DNA from: Albula goreensis
Taxonomy: Eukaryota; Chordata; Actinopteri; Albuliformes; Albulidae
Length of the DNA: 64,000 nucleotides
Direction: 5' to 3'
Assembly (NCBI GenBank): GCA_022829145.1
Contig: CM040746.1
Coordinates: 19,671,832-19,735,831 of the forward strand
Of this stretch, positions 43,549 through 57,801 are shown in pieces; the first letter of the stretch is position 1; every line of letters starts with the position of its first letter. The translations under genes and the position numbers were made by a program. A model generated the notes under the pieces. The model did no database searches. It was not told the DNA's origin and worked only from the letters and a program-made list of their open reading frames with translations.

Positions 43549-46288
43549 CGTTTTATTTACTTACCAATCAAACAAACCAATCCACACAAACTTATGCAAC
43601 TAAAATCCAGTTTACTACACCAGTGATACATACAAGAATGCAAATAGTACCAACTGCACTAATTTATCTGTCATTTTAGGTAGATTGCAGGAAAATATAA
43701 TGTTATAATAATACAAAACATAATCATTTTATTATTTCAGGCAGCAGAAGACACAGTTTTACTTAACAAGGCTAAATGTAACCTTAGGGCCAGAACTATA
43801 AAAGTCTTTAAAATGTCTACAATTTTTGCACATGCAATTTCAGTGACGATTTTTGAGTGGAGCAAAGCACACTACTTCAACCAATCATATGTCATCTTAG
43901 TCTTTTTGCACCAGGAAACCAATTTTGCACATATTAAATGCTTTAGTGCAAAAGACCATAAGAATGCCACACCCACGTATATGGTAAAAAAATACATTCT
44001 ATGAAAAGTGTAGCTTTAATACATTTCAATTTGTGGCAATATAAACCTGATTTAAAATGAAATTTCATGAATTTCAGATTCATTGCACCCCTATTATCAG
44101 CAATCCTCCTTAAATAAGCAGTTAATAATGTTACATTAATGTTTATTATTTAATCACCATCAGTTTTTATTTAATCACCATCAGTTTTTGTTTCTTGATG
44201 ATTGCAATGTTTAAGCAAGATGTTTGCAATACAAATATAAAAAAAATACATGGAGGGGGAAGATTTTGTTTCCAATTTGCAATCATAAAAGCACAGACAA
44301 TAGAGTAATGTTAAGTAAACTTCAGTCTCTAGTTTCACAAAATGATTCTTATCCCACAATGAGAATATCCCTTAAATTTATATATTTATGATGCCCTGTC
44401 ATTCATCAATTATAGTCCGAGGGATAGATTAAAGATAGCATATAAAAATTATTCAAAACAATAAATACTGATATCACTTATGTTCAAATAAAATTTAAAA
44501 TTCCATAAAAAATACAGGGACTAGGCTTTATAAAGCCTTATAATGGGTAGACTTGCCACATGCAGTCAGACATTTACTTTAAAAAAGTTTAAAAGATGCT
44601 GTTCTATGTATTAAATCATTATGCTGCTGAAAATGACTGATAGCTCCACTCTTTGCACCTGGTTATATTTAGAGGCTTCAGTGTAACTCCTTCAGCTGCT
44701 CTTCATCATGATGTGTCACACAGCATGAGACCTTTTTATTTTACTCTGTAAGAAGAAGGGATCATCTTCAAGTGAAAACACCATACGTCCTACAGAAAAT
44801 ATGTGCCAACTGCAATTGCTGTTGTTCAAACCAGATCAAACCATCAGATGGAGCCCTTTCTACGTTCATTCTTTACTTTTGCTAATGGTCTAAGCTGCTC
44901 TGTTTCAAAGTTCTCAGGAGCAAATACTTAAAGCATTTGATGCATCTGTATGTTTGAAAACAGGGTACTGCTGAATGTATTATACAGTGCAGGCCTGTGT
45001 GATTGGATAACCTACATGAAAAACCAGTGACATCTCATAAAAATGCCTCCCTTTCATTTTTCCATAACGTTAAGGTCCCAAAGTTGTGATTCCCTTACAT
45101 GCTGCAGTAACAGGACAGAGTTAACATGATGTGAGACACAACTGCTGGGTGAACAAGGTGTAGGATGTGGGCTCAATGACTACCCAGACCTAAGCTATAC
45201 AAGTACATTACCTCCCAATGCAACAAAGACATTAAGCAAGCTAGGAAATTAAATGTATTTTACCAGCTAATTAGTTGTATAAATCCATGTCTGTCCTTAT
45301 CACAGTCTGAACATTTTGAAAATAAAGAACTGCTACCTGAATAGCTATCAGGCTTGCCGTTCCCATCTACAACTTGCGAAAATAAGTTGTGGCCAGTAAA
45401 TTACCTGCTTCATTCTATTAGCTTTACACAACTCTGGCAACAGTGTGTATAACTAAACATGTAAGCTATGCACAGACTAAAGAGTTTCCATTTAGAGTGT
45501 TAAGACTTAACCTTTATCATTACTTAGCCTTTGTGCATGCAGTTCAGAGCATCATTATCACCAATGGAACACTAAGCCACTGTCAGATACAAAATCTCTG
45601 AAGAGTTTGTTTATGAAAGAATGGAAATATAACGAAATCATGTGCAGTACATTCTCAAAGTGGGTACATGAGCTAAGCAAGACTTTCATCTTAGAGATCT
45701 ATACTGACATGCTGGAACATCGTTTAGTTTATGGCATTTTATGAAGTATTTAAACACACATTAATATAGTCTCTCAGTGTCAAGAGTTTATTCAGATGGT
45801 CTCATTTAGGTAAAAATTTGTGTATGATTTTCAACATCAGATAAACAGGAAGCTATAAACCAGTTTCCTGTAGAAATGCATAAAAACAATGGCTAATTTT
45901 TGGCCTAAGAGTTGTGGTCAGGCACATGACTGCAGTGCTGGGGAAGCTACTTTGAAAGCATAGCTTTGCAAGTTACCAATTACTTCACACTGGAAGAAGT
46001 TGAACGACAGAGAAGGTACCCTAAGAAGAAGTCTAGTTTGGTTAACTAAAGCTATTCAGAAAAAGTAGTTCGAACTACTTATTCAAAAAATGATCAACTT
46101 GACAATGTACATGTGATATGAAATCATAACAAAATATAATACAAAAAAGTCACATGGCAGCACAAAATGCCACTCAATTGAGTTTAATGCAAAAAGTGCC
46201 AACTTGTTCATAGGTCATACATAAACCAAATAAATAAATCAAATACTCCACTATTCATGGGAAAGTAAAATAAATTAGGTATAATTTA

Positions 46289-46373
46289 GGTATACATTCC
46301 GATGTACGTCAAAAATCGGCTTACGACAAGTCGTAGGAACGGAACTTGTTCGTAAGTCGAGGACCCCCTGTAT
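46289..46373. mobile_element. Possible pogo/Tigger-type terminal fragment
   Basis: The segment aatcggcttacgacaagtcg followed by cgtaagtcgaggaccccctg looks like the CAGGGGGTCCTCGACTTACG-type end of Tc1/mariner-pogo MITEs. Only one end is visible. Confidence 0.4.
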
Positions 46374-48953
46374 ATCAGCCTATTAATAATACTTTTAATT
46401 AAAATATGAAAATAACTCATGTGCTTTTAATCAATCTCCATTGATACCTACCATATAATTTACCATGGTAGACTAATCCAATTGCACTATCCAATTTTGC
46501 GGGACCATCTGAGCAGCTTCTTGGCTGGGCTGTAGATGTTTGTAGTTACCAAATAGCTCACAATGTCTGGGAAAAAAAATGCACGCACTTGAGCCAGGAT
46601 ACACCATTCCCAAAAGATAGATGCACAAAGATTTACAAGAGATTTACAAGTTCATAAAGAAATGTGCAGTCAGCTTTATTTGAGCTACATCACAGAATCC
46701 ACAGCACTCCATCCATCTCCACACCATCAGAGAGAATATTTTCCAAGGCAGGCTATTGTCAGTGAAGCAAGGAGTGCACTTCTCCCGGGCAACACGAACA
46801 AGTTGGTTTTCCGCGCACACAAATTGAAAAGAATGAAGTGGACGTCATTTAACACATTGGTGTTTGTTTGTTTTGAAAAGTGCTGGGGACAAAGACAGGT
46901 TTCACGTGTACAGGCTTTCTAAAAGTGGTGGGGATGAAATGGGACACGACAAAAAGTGGTGGGGTCATGTCCCCAGCGAAATGACACCTGTGGTTTAACA
47001 AATAATGTTTATTCATTATTGCCTTGTTTTTTAAACCTACATTTTGTTATGGTCATTTTTTATATGCCACTTTGTTTGATGTTTGATATGCCGGCACATT
47101 TCAGTTTTGGTTGTTTCATTATCAAGTTGTTTCTGTGTTCGAAAAAAATGTTTTATACCTACCTACTCTGGTTTCTTTTTTACTGTAAGCCATGGGCATT
47201 CTGTATTCTAAATGGGCATAGTTATTATCGTTAAAAGGTCACCATAATGCAGACTTTTCAAATAATTAGTGAGAAAAAGGATGGAACATGTTCTATTTTA
47301 ATATGACTTCTTATGCCAAGTCAAGAAGACAAATTGTTTAATTGGGTGTTTCACCTCTATTGTCTGGTGTGGAAAAAATGGAAGCCATTGTCGCAAATGA
47401 GAATATGGAAAAACATTATTTGACGATAAGTCGACAATAAGCAAAACTTGACCAATCAGATTCAACTATATAAATTCTTAGTTGGGGACACCCCCCAGTG
47501 AGTGAGTGGTAGGGGACTTTTTGCAGCTATCATTTGTATAACTTGTGGACACGAGTATGGAAAAGGCACAGCTATCCATTTAGGTAATATTATGTTTTGA
47601 ATGCCAATATTAACATTAACTGTCATTCTTTATTCAGTAATATCAAGCCAGAAATTTACTCAGTTGACTAGCCATCTTTTAAGTGTATTAACTTGCCAGA
47701 TAACTCCTTCAGCTACTCATTATAACTTGCATAGCTGGACAATTTATGGAATTTAGGGAATGAGTTAGAGTAGGGCCTATATCCTCAAAGACCCCTTGGT
47801 TGGCATGTACACATTCTGGTTTAGAAAAATCTAGAAGGGCAGCAACATGGGGTCATTCCATTTGGGGTGGTAAAATTTGTCCTCTGTTGTTTAAAATAAT
47901 CACCTGCTCGTAGGATGAGTGCATGCAGTTTAGCTCCAGTAGCACTTGTACAGGTATGGTTGACAAAGTGGTTTTCCAGAATTGGTTGTTGTGAGAAAAA
48001 GTATTCGCTAAAAGTATGTGTAAAGTATTATCTGCCAAATCCAAACAAACACATGTATTTCTCTAGGTTCATTCAAAAAGTTTTAAAGGATTTTTAAGAC
48101 AATGTGCTGATGGAAATCTCATTTGTGCTGTACTAAAAGATAAAGCTACAGTACAGCTGCAAGTGTTAAATGCAACCAGCCAGTTGAAAATAATGTTCCT
48201 TCTTTCCTGTGCAACACTGCTTTTGTCTGCTTTGTGGTTTGAAGAGCTAGCAGAATACTTTTTCCACCCTGCACCTTGATGGGCCATGAACAGTAAGTCA
48301 TAACTCACTTCACTAACCAAAACTAACAAATCTTTTACTTCCATTATGGAGCTGCTTGATCAGCTGCCATGGACAAATGGAAAAATATGCAATGCACAAA
48401 AGAAGTGCTGCCTTAGGACATGTAAAACATGTTTTTTTCTAACTACCACCAAATTTCACAAGCCCTCCTCTTCAAAAATTAGGAGAAAATGAGAAGAAAA
48501 TGAAAAATGTTTAATGACTAAAACAGAGCACCACTGTGTCTTTATGCAAGAGGATATCTGTGCAATTTCTCCTGGATAATCATCAAAAAAGTAAATTATT
48601 TAGAAACAAATATTGACTGCTGTAGCGTTTCAGAAATCAAAATGCCATACTTGAAATACAAGACAAGATGCATATTTGTGATTGAGGAATTATAACTATA
48701 TAGGGATAAAATTGTTTTTAAACAGGGTAAACCCAGAAAAGTAGATTGTTAATTGACTCTACACTGTCTAATCTAGATCAAACCACCAGCATTTACAGCT
48801 AAAGGCTTGCACCATAGACAGAGAGGTGGAGTTTCGTATCATCACTTCAATGCTAAAAATATAATGTATGCATGATAGAGCATTGGTTTCCATGTCCGGC
48901 CACATATTTGTTGTAATGTTTCAGTTTAAATTTTCCTCTAAGGCCAGTTCAAA

Positions 48954-50900
48954 ATGAACAATGAAATCATAATGAACGTCGAAGCAGTTCGCCTCCTATG
49001 CTTGGTGACTCTTCTTTTTTCAGGTAATGTTTGACACATTGTAATAATTTGAATCATTTAAATAGTTTAGCAATTGTGCATAGTTTATCACAGAGTTTTC
49101 TTAGTGAAGATGTTTGCAAATATAAAAAACATATGTCATACATTTTCAGTCTATCATTTTACCTAAATCAATTGATAGGAATGTATTCAGTAAGACAATC
49201 ATTAGTAGTAACAGGTAAAATATAACATAGTAAAGAGAAAAATCAAAATAACAATCTAACCTAAAAGTGAAGTAACGTGATAAATGTCAACCCAGTGTAA
49301 TTGTGCTTTATTTACATGTATGTCTTAACAGCTGATATTTTTTTTTATGTTCAATGTAACAAGCTAAGAATGAATGTATTTTTTTCTACACAGGGGAGAG
49401 TTGTGGCTTGACAGTGTATGGCAAGACTGGAGAAGATGTATACTTACATCTCCAAAACACAGAGGGACGTAATCTTTATAAAATTGAATGGAGGCATGAA
49501 AATAAACGTATATCATGGTCAAAATGTTCTTTAATCTCTTCTTCTGCAGTTCTGAGTAATGGAACACTCAAACTCAGCAATGTCCAGAAAAACTGTAGTG
49601 GAGAGTACACTGCCATTATGTACAATGATGATGGCATTTTCATTCGGAATGAGAGCAATCACTTGATTGTTATTGGTAAGTTGTCAACCATTATGTAAGT
49701 CAAGGAGAACTACTGTCAAACTTGGTGTTGGATTATTCTTTTACTCTAAATTACATGTTGAACTCATTATTTATTTTCTTCTGATTTGTGACGTTTTAAA
49801 TGCTCAATAAACACAGAGTTACCTATAATGTTACCTGTATTACCTAATGATCTTCCCCTGGTAGATCCTCCCGTGGTTGAGCTTGTTATCTGCACTCTCG
49901 GTATCACTGTGTTTCACTGTGCGGGAGAAAATGGCGCTGATGCCGTGTACATGTGGAGAGTCAGCGTCCATGACCAGGGAGAGGACAGAGCTTTCAGTAT
50001 AACTGGGAAATACATGTATGTGAATGAAACATCAGGAAACATCATCTGCTCTCTGGAAAAGGACAGCCACCATAGTGAGAGTGATCCTTACTCATTCTCC
50101 TGTGCAGGTAAAACACATCATTCAGACAATGATAAAGTATTCCTCTTAGGAAAACTTTAGCTACAGATCCTATAAACCCATTAACATTTTTAAGTTTAAA
50201 AAATACAATAGATATTTATTTTCAAAATAGATAATTGAAAAGGGCTTAGAAATTTGCACTGTGACCAGATTGAAGTAAATATGTGTGTTGATACACAAAA
50301 AGGACAATTTAACTTTAAAACCAGATAGACTCATCAGCAACATTGATTTCCATTAAATTTGCAGTGATTACTAATTAATTTACGAGGTCAAGGGTTCATG
50401 TATAGTGGTAGGATGTATAAATATATTGATGATGAATAATGTTCAGTAGTGAATAGTGTTTACTGCAGATGTAAATGCTGAAAAGTGAACCTAAAGATGA
50501 AATGTGTCAATGTTTAAGTAGCAGATCTCCAACAATGTGACAGACATGAAATGGTGCGCCAGTCTTGGGATTACTGCTCTCCTGGTCTTTCTTTGTGTGA
50601 TCGTTTCTGGAATTTCACTCTGTGTAGTGTCACGGTGCAAGCAGCATAATTCAGGTAAGTAATAAACTTCATTCTACTTCCCTTTTTCCCTTTTGAAGAA
50701 GCAGATATAAATCGCCCCAATGTTACATTAACGTTGAATAAAACATGATATATATCTTGCTACTTTTTTATGTAAAAATAGGCTAAAAGACATTTTATTC
50801 TCTAGGTGTGAACTCTGAAGGATGCCATCCACCTGTTGAGATGAACCAGGATGATGATATTGTATACAGTGATGTCAGATTTGTTAAAAGACACAAATGA
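48954..50900 (+). CDS. Gene D: CD2/SLAM-family-like receptor with ITIM-like tail
   Basis: Exons 48954-49023 (signal), 49394-49675 (Ig1), 49817-50107 (Ig2), 50544-50654 (TM) and 50806-50900 (tail, TGA), all phase 1; 282 residues. Ig1 (GEDVYLHLQN, KIEWRHENKR, SNVQKNCSGEYTAIMYNDDG) lacks the canonical disulfide pair, as CD2-family first domains do. Ig2 carries VICTLGITVFHC, MWRVSV, NIICSLEKDS and YSFSC, matching the extra-cysteine second domain of that family. The TM reads CASLGITALLVFLCVIVSG. The tail is only about 40 residues, with IVYSDV, an ITIM-form motif. Such receptors mediate lymphocyte adhesion and signalling through SAP or phosphatases. An alternative start is the Met at 48972. Confidence 0.82.
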
Positions 50901-51071
50901 TTACATTTAAAGTTACTGTTTAAATGTTGAGTTATTTTAGTGATAGGTGATCCAAATGATCAGAAATCTAAATGAGGATTCTTCCCTGGGCTTTTCTATA
51001 CATTTTGCAGATATTCTGAGAGGCATTTTTTAATCAACCTGCAATTAAACTATTTCCAAAGGTTAAGCTAT

Positions 51072-51077
51072 AATAAA
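51072..51077 (+). terminator. Gene D polyadenylation signal
   Basis: AATAAA about 170 nt after the stop codon. Confidence 0.5.
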
Positions 51078-51478
51078 TGCTTTAGACCTTATTCTGTGAG
51101 GAAGATGGCACAAGTTTACTTGATAACATGATTTAGGCAGTAAAACAAATATCACAATATTTTAAATTAAATTTGATGAACAATTATATAATTTTATGGC
51201 CAAGCCAAAGAAAATTTCATTAAGTATGTCAACATTTTCTAATATATCTGTCTTATTAAACATTTCAACAAAATTGATGTTTGATGTTTATATGTGAATT
51301 AATGTATGTCATGTAAAAATGTGGCTTCATGTAAACATGGGGTAAGTACTGTGTGAGTGCTTAGTCTTGACTATGTAAATATTGCTTTTTTGCATTTATG
51401 ATCTATATTCTACAAGGTGTGGCTATTAACTAATGAGATAAATGCTGTAATTCAATTTTAATGAAGAAAACATTACAT

Positions 51479-51772
51479 TCAGTTCCTTTCCCCTTTACTA
51501 TATTCCCTTTCTTCAACTGCATACCACTGCATTCTGGTCTTCCACCGATCAAAGCGGTGCAGTAGGTCTTCTTCTGTTAGTTGTCTCAGAAGCTTTGTTT
51601 TCTTTTTCACTTTTGGAACAGACTCGAAACAGGTTCCCCTGAGTTCAGACTTGATTTTAGGGAAAAGAAAAATTAAAGAGTGGCATGGCAAGAAAGGGAA
51701 CCTGTTTCGAGTCTGTTCCAGAAGTGAAGAAGAAAACAACAAAGAATTAACTGAAATTATCTGAAAACACAT
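51479..51772 (-). mobile_element. Transposase C-terminus relic (mariner-like?)
   Basis: The minus-strand reading ends LTEEDLLHRFDRWKTRMQWY then EYSKGE, the style of the C-terminal end of mariner/Tc1-type transposases (F-x-x-W-x-x-R pattern near the end, then a Y-x-x-G-D/E tail). It includes the hairpin below and no catalytic region. Confidence 0.45.
51595..51739. repeat. 46-bp inverted repeat with 53-bp loop
   Basis: Arms 51595-51640 and 51694-51739 pair with about four mismatches; the shared core is gaacctgtttcgagtctgtt. It could fold into a long hairpin if transcribed. Confidence 0.85.
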
Positions 51773-54029
51773 ATTCTTGTGTATCTGGGTTGTAATGTGC
51801 TCTCAGTATCTCTGTAAGATCCATGAATGTTTTATGCATTGGTTATTTATTTTACATTCCATGTATTTTAATTTTGCCTGGATTTCACTTTTGCCTTGTT
51901 CTATGGTGAACATGAAGTTTGCTTAAAAATTAACAGAGCTCATCACTATCTCCACATCTACACACCTTGAGTAGGCACTGGGGTTCTGTGAATCATATGT
52001 ATTCTTGTATGTTGTGGATGGGAGTTTTACCGGCAGGTCTAAACCTTGCCTAAACTTATACTGAAATGTTCTCTCTAAATAAGCCATGATAGGGGTATGT
52101 AAAGGGGACAATTCCTCATTCATACAACCATTCAGGTAATGGGTGTTGTACTTTAACTTCTCACACACATTTCCAGAATTCCAGACATTATTTGAAAAGG
52201 CTTCATCATATAATTAATGACCAACTTTGACCAAGTCATGCCTTATTTAGGGAGACATTTTCTGTACAGAACTCTTTTGTAGAACGCAATAGGAGTGCAA
52301 GGCTTAGACCTGCCGATAAAACTCCCACCCACGACATGCAAGAATACATATTATTATTCACATACCATGGTATTTACACTTAAAGCTCATACGGGTGGAA
52401 TTTTTCATAATTGAATTAAAACGACTTACTAAGACTTAATGAAAAGACTTTTTTTGCCCAAATGTATTTTTTTTTCACTTCATTTTTTTAATCTTCCATA
52501 CACATGGTAACTGACCATGGTCAGAGGAAATTGGCTGACACAAAAACAGAAGCATGTATGCTAATTAAATGCTCTTTCTGCATGCAACGCAAGAAGCCTT
52601 TTCATTATGTGCACTTACAGTCATCTCCAAGAGAGGGAGCTTCAGGGGTTTCATCTGCATTTGCTAAGTTTCATGCCTGACTCACTTATTGTATTGCATA
52701 GTAAGCAATGAAAAACTTATCCCAGTTACATGGCAACCACTGTTTTAAGGAATTTCAAAACTGATTACTGCTATTATTCTTTTTTCAGTATGAAGCAACA
52801 TGAAATAACAAAGGTATCTTGTCCAATATGCCATGAAATCAGATTGTAATAAAAATGATAATCTTAATTTGTATCATGATTTTCAAGAGCACTGAAAAAC
52901 CTTGAGGAAAAGGAATTATGCAGTAGGAACCAGATGGTAAGTTCCATACCTGTATTGAGATTTGAATGTGTGGATTCAACTGCATTACAGAGCAGTTTTA
53001 TCCCTCAGTTTTATCCTTTGCAATGCAATAAATTTCATATCATACACCGCGTTTGTTACAAGTTTTAATTTGAATATAAGTCCTGTGGAAAGTGCTTGTC
53101 ATTTGATGTTTAGGTTCAACATTGTTACCTATTACTATTCAATGCAGACACATCACATTGTAACCTCTGGACCTTTAAACAGTGTGTTTTATGACTCTGC
53201 TTTGTGGACTTTGATCATTATCACTGCCCATGTGAGGGGGAAGCACAGATTTCACATACAAGTACCTTCTGATCCAATATGTTTTTTTTTGATAGGTGTT
53301 TTGTTTGTAATTTTGCCCTGAAAACAATAAGCTTTCATTGCTGATCTTTTTCTTCATTCAGACCAGCCAAATTGAATAGTTTAATAGTTTTTTCATCTCT
53401 TTGAAGTGTTTATTTTCAGTTCCATTTTGAATGTGCAAATGTATGTCAAGCCAGAGACTCCAACATTTCTGCAGTCCAACAGCGCCATCTCACGGTATGA
53501 GAAGTATTCAGTGCTAAGTAATTTTATCTGTCAGTTATATTAGCCCAAACAGCTATGCATCCCTCTCCATTACAAATGACATTAGTTTAGAATGACATGA
53601 GTTGTAGAACAAAATGGCTGCCATGTGTCACCCTGGTGCGTGGGTACAAAGACATGATGTATAGATAAAAAAAGATGCTTATCATGAAAGGTACAACAGA
53701 ACAAATACCTTTCTTTCAAAATACCAACAGTTATGACCAATTAAATAATTTACATATATATTATTAAATACAATATATATCCATATTCAGTCACTTAATG
53801 ATAATTCCTTTCTGTTCTTCTCAGAAGCAATAACTGTCCATGCAAGTGCAAACAGAACTCCTCTAGTGCCATCATGCTGTTTAAAAAAAAAAGAGTTCTG
53901 CAAAAGCAGTTGAATGTGTGCTGTGAGATTAAATGTACATTAAAACCATTAGAATTTGATCAGAATTGAGAAAATAGTTGTTATATATACTTTTATAAAT
54001 ATATTATACTTTTTTATTCAACCTTTATT

Positions 54030-54420
54030 TTATGAGGAAAATCCCATTGAGATACAGCCTTTCTTTTACATAGGTGATTGGGCCAAGAGCAAAACAACTA
54101 CTTGACATTGGATTAAAATGAATTAACATTAAAACAGCATTAAAATAGAGGAACATGTCATCAATCAATACGGCCTACCATAAACAATTACACTTCTCCT
54201 GCACAATATTTTTAAGCTGAGCTGAACTCACTGAGAGGCACTAATATTCCTAAATATGGCATATTTTACAAACTGTTCCATGCCTATGGTGCATGTATAA
54301 TAAAAAAAACAGTCTTTCCTAATTCAGTAGCAGCCCTAGGGACTCTAACTAACCACCAAGCTGGGCCTCATCAAGTTAAAGAGGGAGTTCACCCAATAGA
54401 GCTTTGTGTATGAACACATG
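54030..54420. mobile_element. Interspersed repeat fragment
   Basis: Begins with ttcaacctttattttatgag, aaaatcccattgagatac and gggccaagagc, wording I associate with a high-copy fish retroelement end. The exact family is not determined. Confidence 0.4.
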
Positions 54421-55648
54421 CCAGTGTATCTGTCTATGCTTGGGCAGATGTCTTGCCTATTCATTTATATACTGCATAATGATGGGTGAGTGACTTGGAA
54501 TTTGTGAAAAAGTGAACAGGTGGATGATAGAATGAGTCCATTATCTTCTGTGGCATGGAAGGACATATATGAAGGATATATATGAAGGACATATATGTAT
54601 GTCTCCATATGTATGTCTCCTTAATCAGATAATCAGCACTCCAGACTGGTAAAACTCAGAGGGGGCAGTTCTTACTCTAGCTATAAGTGGTTATATAGCT
54701 ACTGCCATGTGTCAAGGCAATTGTTGAAAGGTTTGAGTTCTTGCACAAACTTGCTGTCATAATAAAAGTCCTGTCCAACGTCATGATTGGTCACTCAACT
54801 TGTTTCTCCAAAAAAGTTGAATCCATTCCATTAGAAAGGTGAGCACAATTACAGACAGTAAACCCAGGCTAACAGTGCCATCTAGTTGTGTGAAAAGTGC
54901 TAACCAAAGTAAAACAGAAAGAGGAAGCCATTTCAAAACCCAGGTATGACTGTATGTACACTGCACATCACTCATCTGTTTACCAAAACCCTTAACCATA
55001 TATCAGTACAGTCAATGTTTGCATTTCCTTTTTGTAATTCCCGCAAAAACATAGATACTAGATGTTCTGAACCCCCATTATGGATAGAGCTACCATGTGT
55101 TGTTAAACACCTATTTTCATGTATCAATTAAAAGATGATGAACTCCATTAAAACATTATGTCACTTACTCCACCCCAAGTTGTAATGATGAATGCTTAAC
55201 CTACACCAATGTCAGAAAAAAAGAATTTAAAAAAATGTATGCCTAATGAAGATCAAAAGTTCAGAGGCAATCTAGCTCAGCTTTAAGAGTTTATGCATGT
55301 TATCCTCTAGTAATTATATGGTATTACAGTCCCATAGAAGCTCTGTAAGAGCTGGAGTTCAGGCAATCTGTTTCAGGCTTATTTTATAAACAGAACTTTT
55401 CACAAGGCTGTTATTCTGTGTATATTGTTTTTCTTACATTTAAGGGTATTTGAATACATTCAATGTCATAATAAAAAAAAAAGAATTCTTTTTCAACCAT
55501 ATTTTTGTATCCAGAAAGAGGGGGATAAAAATAGATATCTCACTGAAACGCAACAAAAGGTAATTTCAGCATATGCCTGTACCTTTATTTAAACCCGTGG
55601 TCTTTCTGCAGACGCCACTCGTCTCTCAGTGAAAGAGACACTTTTGAC

Positions 55649-57801
55649 ATGATCTCCTGTAGCTCCCTGTTTCTTCTGCTTTTTTGGAGTTTTGCCTGTT
55701 TGACATGTGGTAAGGACTGTTTATTTCATCTAGATTTATTACCCAAGGCTTTATCTGGCCTGTGCTTATTTTTTGAATGTCTCCCATTGAAAAGTACTGT
55801 CTGTGAGTAATGTATAATAAAGGGATTTGGGTCTGTTTGTTAGATGCTTAATTGTTTGATCATTTCAGTTAGACTATAATTAATGGATTTTGCAATTTCT
55901 AAATATGCCCTCTGAATGTACCAATTGCATCTGCAGAAGCAAAAGATCATGCAAAATTATTATATCAAGGCATATCATGTTTGGAAGCCTCATCAAACAA
56001 ATATTCATTGTCCATGTTTTTTTTTTTTTTGTTTGTTTTTTTAAACAGGTCATGCAATAGACTACATGAGTAAGATTGCAGTAAGAGCAGAACTTGGAAA
56101 TCCAATCTATTTTAAAATATTGGAGGATGTCCAACAGAGAACATTGGACCTTTATTTCAAGAGTTTTAAAGTGGCAAAATGCAGTGTTTCATCTTGCAAA
56201 TGTCATGATAAATATAAGTCCAGAGCTTGTCATTTTCAAAACTTCACCCTCCAGATTAATGAGGCAATGAGGAATGATTCAGGAAATTATACTTTGCATA
56301 TGTTCAATAATAAGGGAAAAAAATTTAAGACTATACTCTATTCTGTTTCCATAACTGGTAAGTATGACAATATGCATCAGTTCTCAACATTTTATCGATT
56401 TTGATTAACATTAGATCACATTTTATGTAAACTAGGATATATTTAAAATGTAAGAACATTTTACATCTTAGTGTCCAAAATGCATTTGTTAAGATATAGT
56501 CAGACCCTAAATCATATCAAGATAGGATGATTTTCAACTTTCCACACTTAAATAAGTCAATGTGCACATTCTCAATTACATTGATTAATTTTAGGCAATG
56601 AATACTTATGTAAATAATAATGTATGTACATTTCAATACCAGACCCAAGGCATTCCATTCAGGTGACTACAGCGGACTACAGCGAACATTATACTGTTCC
56701 CACGTTTGATAATGTGACAGAACTCAATGCCACTGTGGTAGCCCTAGGTAAGCCTACTTCTGTCATTGAGTGGATAGCTGTGGGTACTTGTATTTACTGC
56801 ATATGGGAACGAGTACTAAAACTGCAGTTATAGCTAACTACATATGAAAGCTATGTACTCCTGTTTCATAAAAGTCTCATTTCTTAACACCCATTGAAGT
56901 AATTTTCTCTTACTTACACTGGTTAATTGGTAGTCACATTCATATTTTTAATATATTTATAACATAATATTTTGACAATGTATAATGATCTTTTGTATCT
57001 TCTTCTTTAATTGTTAGAAACAGATGTCACAATCTGTATGCTGAATGGGAAAGTTGATTTTGCATGTGTGCTGCAAAAAGGTGAGGGGTAAGGTTGTAGG
57101 CAGTGAATGAGTCTTGCTTCTCTTGTTAAAGCAGATTTCAGGGTCTCTCAAACATCACAGATGCTCTATGAGGAAGATGCTCATCATTCATCTGACCGAG
57201 CATTTTTAATTGTCTTGCAGGATTGATAAGTCAAACAGCAAAGTACCTGATGGCTTGTCTATCTGCTTTGCTGGTTTTTTGGGCTATGGCAAGCTGCACC
57301 CTGTACTACATGAACAGAAGATCGTATGTATATACATTTAAACATTTACTCTTGCTCTTGTGTATAGCCAATGTGTGTGTTTAGGACTATGGCACAACCT
57401 AGGCAGCAAGTGGAGAATGATTAGAATTCAGTGCTAAGTTGTTGTTGTTTAAAAAGAGGTCACTATTGTACTTGAGTGTGGTACTTTTTCTGAAATAATC
57501 CCGCCATTGAAGTCGGACTCACTGAAAAAATGAGCCATACAGCATTCTACCGAGTCTTTGTGATGGCATTACAAACATCTATTACAGATTCGTCATGAAA
57601 TTCCTCATCTAGCCTAAGCATCAGCAGTTGCAACAATTAAAGTGTTACTGATCATTTGTTCTGTACTCCATGTGGGATTTGTTTCCATAGGTTATGATTA
57701 TTGAAGAGTGTGACTTCCATGTTAAATATTGATAATATTAATGGAGTTGTTGTTCCGACAGAAAACAGAGGAGGAATAGATTTCTGCAGAGTGGTCCATG
57801 A
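55649..57801 (+). CDS. Gene E: small CD2/SLAM-like receptor
   Basis: Exons 55649-55709 (signal MISCSSLFLLLFWSFACLTC), 56049-56357 (Ig-like), 56643-56747, 57018-57080, 57221-57323 (TM) and 57762-57801 (stop TGA); phases agree and give 226 residues. The Ig-like exon (KIAVRAELGNPIYFKI, LQINEAMRNDSGNYTLHMFN, YSVSIT) resembles first domains of the CD2 family without the usual disulfide. The second Ig domain of gene D is replaced by two short exons with no Ig core. The TM is YLMACLSALLVFWAMASCTL followed by YYMNRRS. The cytoplasmic end is KQRRNRFLQSGP with no signalling motif. It may be a decoy, a partner-dependent receptor or a degenerating copy. Confidence 0.72.

Larger units (their letters stand above)
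43350..48953. other. Intergenic region between genes C and D
   Basis: No gene seen. It contains an hAT-like terminus candidate near 45,930 (cagtgctgggg), a short repeat at 46,289-46,373, a GC-richer patch at 46,650-46,980, and blocks near 44,840, 45,840 and 48,170 that resemble sequence at 59,300, 60,050 and 61,130. Confidence 0.5.
50901..55648. other. Intergenic region between genes D and E
   Basis: Holds the gene D 3' UTR, the transposase relic with hairpin, and an interspersed-repeat-like block near 54,030-54,420 (caacctttattttatgagga, cccattgagatac). No gene seen. Confidence 0.5.

Noticed and set aside
49476-49658. Minus-strand reading over gene D
   Set aside because: Shadow of the Ig1 exon on the other strand.
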